Shown here: piece after piece, positions 61,989 through 64,000 of the stretch
Numbering within the stretch: position 1 is the first letter of the stretch
Layout: each line of letters opens with the position of its first letter
Source: Paucisalibacillus globulus
GTDB lineage: Bacteria > Bacillota > Bacilli > Bacillales > Amphibacillaceae
Direction of reading: 5' to 3'
Length of the DNA: 64,000 nucleotides
Assembly: GCF_900184735.1 (NCBI RefSeq)
Contig: NZ_LT855386.1
Coordinates: 1-64,000 of the forward strand
Notes under the pieces: generated by a model
The model's input: the letters and a program-made list of their open reading frames with translations, nothing else
What the model was told of the DNA's origin: nothing
Database searches by the model: none
Made by a program: the position numbers and the translations under genes

Positions 61989-63566
61989 TTATTTCACCTC
62001 TACCGTATTTTCAACCATGACTCCGTTTAAGGACCATGTCTTAGTCTCCGTAATCTCAACATCTACAATTTTACCAATTGCAGATTTAGGGCCTTTAAAG
62101 TTCACTAGTTTGTTCTTTTCTGTATAACCTGCTAAAACATTTGGGTCCTTTTTGCTTTCCCCTTCTACTAACACCTTTACAGTTTTGTTTTTATAGGACT
62201 TCATGGAAGCTGCTGACTGCTTGTTAACAAGTTCATTTAAGCGATATAGTCGTTGTTTTTTCACTTCTTCTGGGACATCATCCTGCTTTTTGGCAGCTGG
62301 TGTACCCTCACGTGGTGAATAAATAAAAGTATATGCCGCTTCAAAACCTACTTCTTCTACAAGTGTCATCGTTTCCTCAAACTGTTCTTCTGTCTCGTTT
62401 GGAAAACCAACAATTATATCAGTTGTAAGGGTTGCATTTGGTATAGCTTTACGAATTTTACGTACTAATTCCAAATAGTCCTCACGAGTATATTTACGAT
62501 TCATACGTTTCAAGACTTCACTGCTTCCAGATTGGACTGGCAAGTGGATATGATCAAGTAAGTTTCCACCTTTTGCAAGTACTTCAATTAGATGATCATC
62601 GAAGTCTCTAGGGTGTGAAGTAGTAAAACGTACTCTTGGAATATCTATCTTATGCATATCATCCATTAAATCACCGAAACGATAATCGATATCCTCAAAG
62701 TCTTTCCCATAGGCATTCACATTCTGTCCAAGTAGTGTTATCTCTTGATAACCTTGTGCAGCTAAATGACGAACCTCTTGAATAATATCCTCTGGACGAC
62801 GACTTCTCTCTTTACCACGCGTCATTGGAACAATGCAATATGTACAGAATTTATCACATCCATACATAATATTTACCCATGCTTTAATATTCCCTTTACG
62901 TACTTTCGGAAGGTTTTCTATAATGTCTCCTTCCTTAGACCATACCTCTACGACTTGTGCTTTACTAAACATTGCTTCTTGCACAAGGTTTGGTAACCGG
63001 TGAATGTTATGGGTACCAAATACAATATCGATATGTTGATGTTTCTTCATAATACGATCTACAACTGATTCTTCCTGTGACATACAACCACATACACCAA
63101 GAATTAAATCTGGTTTTTCCAGTTTAAGAGGCTTTAAGTGACCAATTTCACCGAACACTTTATTTTCCGCATTCTCACGTATTGCACATGTATTGAGTAA
63201 GATTAGGTCTGCTTCTGATGTCTCTGTTGTAGATTCATAGCCCATTTCCGTTAGGATTCCAGCCATGACCTCTGTATCATGTTCGTTCATTTGGCAGCCA
63301 TAAGTTCTAATTAAAAATTTTTTCCCTTGGCCAATAAGTTGAACATCCTCTGGAATTTGAAAGTCGTAGTGAAATTGAACTTCTTCTCTACGACGCTTTC
63401 TAGCTTTCTTTAGATCAGGTGGTTGATAACTAGTTTGAAAATACTTAGCTATCATATCATCACTAGAAATGTTTTTAATTCGGTCGATATTATCTTTCTC
63501 AGAAAGTTTATCCGCAGAATGAACTGGGTTAATTTGAGCTTGTTCAAGACGTTGCTTCTCGTTCAT
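61989..63566 (-). CDS. miaB: tRNA-2-methylthio-N6-dimethylallyladenosine synthase MiaB
   Basis: A 525-residue radical SAM enzyme that thiolates and methylates i6A37 made by MiaA. N-terminal cluster Cys in '[12 protein letters not shown]', '[13 protein letters not shown]' and 'GVCGCMSQ'; radical SAM motif '[11 protein letters not shown]' (about 230-240); C-terminal TRAM domain ('[20 protein letters not shown]'). The N-terminal 65-residue extension is typical of Bacillaceae. aaaggagat precedes the ATG. Order miaB-ricA-cotE as in B. subtilis. Confidence 0.97.
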   Translation of the reverse strand: MNEKQRLEQAQINPVHSADKLSEKDNIDRIKNISSDDMIAKYFQTSYQPPDLKKARKRRREEVQFHYDFQIPEDVQLIGQGKKFLIRTYGCQMNEHDTEVMAGILTEMGYESTTETSEADLILLNTCAIRENAENKVFGEIGHLKPLKLEKPDLILGVCGCMSQEESVVDRIMKKHQHIDIVFGTHNIHRLPNLVQEAMFSKAQVVEVWSKEGDIIENLPKVRKGNIKAWVNIMYGCDKFCTYCIVPMTRGKERSRRPEDIIQEVRHLAAQGYQEITLLGQNVNAYGKDFEDIDYRFGDLMDDMHKIDIPRVRFTTSHPRDFDDHLIEVLAKGGNLLDHIHLPVQSGSSEVLKRMNRKYTREDYLELVRKIRKAIPNATLTTDIIVGFPNETEEQFEETMTLVEEVGFEAAYTFIYSPREGTPAAKKQDDVPEEVKKQRLYRLNELVNKQSAASMKSYKNKTVKVLVEGESKKDPNVLAGYTEKNKLVNFKGPKSAIGKIVDVEITETKTWSLNGVMVENTVEVK

Positions 63567-63620
63567 GAATCGATCTCCTTTCTATCTATAAAAAGAAAAA
63601 TAGTATATGTATAGTTGTTC

Positions 63621-63630
63621 ATTATAACAG
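63621..63630 (-). promoter_or_regulatory. extended -10 promoter before miaB
   Basis: Minus strand TGTTATAAT, a TGn-TATAAT extended -10, about 55 bp before the miaB ATG. The -35 region is poor, as is usual for this type. Confidence 0.55.
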
Positions 63631-63768
63631 TATAAAGCCTTTTTGGGATTTTAACAATAAATGTGAGAAACAGACACAATAAAACCACAAAAAATGAAGA
63701 CTGTTTGAATAAAAGTCATTATTATAATAGCCTATTGTTTTCCCCTACTTTGAATCAATTAAATATTA

Positions 63769-64000
63769 GATAGGAACTGTGCGGTAACTACGGATTTTGG
63801 GTAGAGCAACATACCCGCTACGGAAATACACTCCGCTTTCCGCGGGCGGCTGGTGAGCCTCCTCGCGCTTACGCACTGCGGGGTCTCACCGAAGCCTATC
63901 CTCCCGCAGGACAAGGAACGCTACGAAAGCGATACATCGCACGCAGAAAAAGTGATTTTCTTTTTCAAGGAGTCTCCGTGTATTTCCTTCGCTAGTATTG
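63769..64000 (+). repeat. GC-rich palindromic repeat, copy D with a 60-bp insert
   Basis: Starts 'gataggaactgtgcggtaacta' and runs off the window at 'cttcgctagtattg'. The blocks 'cggaaatacactccgctttc', 'cgcgggcggctggtgagc', 'ggggtctcaccgaagcctat' and 'gtgtatttcc' match copy B. Between 'ctcccgcagg' and 'agtctccg' it has an extra 60 bp (63911-63970). The 200 bp between miaB and this repeat show only AT-rich sequence apart from the promoter. Confidence 0.8.

Overview
The window is chromosomal DNA from a low-GC, endospore-forming Bacillaceae, most like an Oceanobacillus/Virgibacillus-type relative of Bacillus. The evidence is dense AT-rich coding with strong Shine-Dalgarno sites and frequent TTG/GTG starts. 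Spore genes are present (cotE, spoVK, tlp, sirA, ricA), as are Bacillus-type LexA and GlnR sites. The gene order follows the Bacillus subtilis map over a long stretch. The genus is inferred from memory of gene content and repeats, not proven.

Layout. Bases 1-8,900 are accessory: the end of an IS1182-type transposase, a peptidase E, a DUF4256 gene, modAB without modC, the divergent citR/citA pair, a decayed LAGLIDADG homing endonuclease, and a ROK regulator/MFS sugar-porter pair with two matched operators. Bases 9,000-14,100 carry a von Willebrand lipoprotein, ykuK, a frameshifted alkD-like gene beside an IS1182-type MITE, a LysM/CAP secreted protein, a CPBP protease and a tiny Asn-rich gene. 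Bases 14,168-19,811 hold ypcP, the double dynamin dynA, a CBS protein and a flavin reductase. Bases 20,076-25,887 hold an acyl-CoA dehydrogenase/biotin carboxylase/BCCP/hydratase/carboxyltransferase operon (yng-like, probably leucine or branched acyl-CoA breakdown) with a TetR regulator, its likely operator and a cre-like site. A methyltransferase and two opposed GC-rich repeats follow.

From 27,369 to 63,566 the order is the conserved Bacillus backbone read backwards: parC, parE, yneT, plsY, yneQ, yneP, tlp, yneN, acnA(citB), yneK, ccdC, yneI, ccdA, yneF, sirA, tkt, ynzC, yneB, lexA, glnA, glnR, ynbB, hflX, spoVK, hfq, miaA, dps, mutL, mutS, cotE, ricA, miaB. Relative to that backbone I see inserted or altered cargo: folE2 and yidD, an FbpB-like small protein beside acnA with its ribosome-binding site in a hairpin loop, a PAS histidine kinase, an orphan MrpB inside the ccd cluster, and a 30-residue membrane peptide under LexA control where yneA normally sits.

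The window ends in a fourth copy of the GC-rich repeat, which carries a 60-bp insert. No rRNA, tRNA, CRISPR array or prophage was seen. No complete novel defence system is evident. The most unusual items are the two small genes at 35.9 kb and 48.0 kb, the composite MITE/repeat, and the orphan mrpB.
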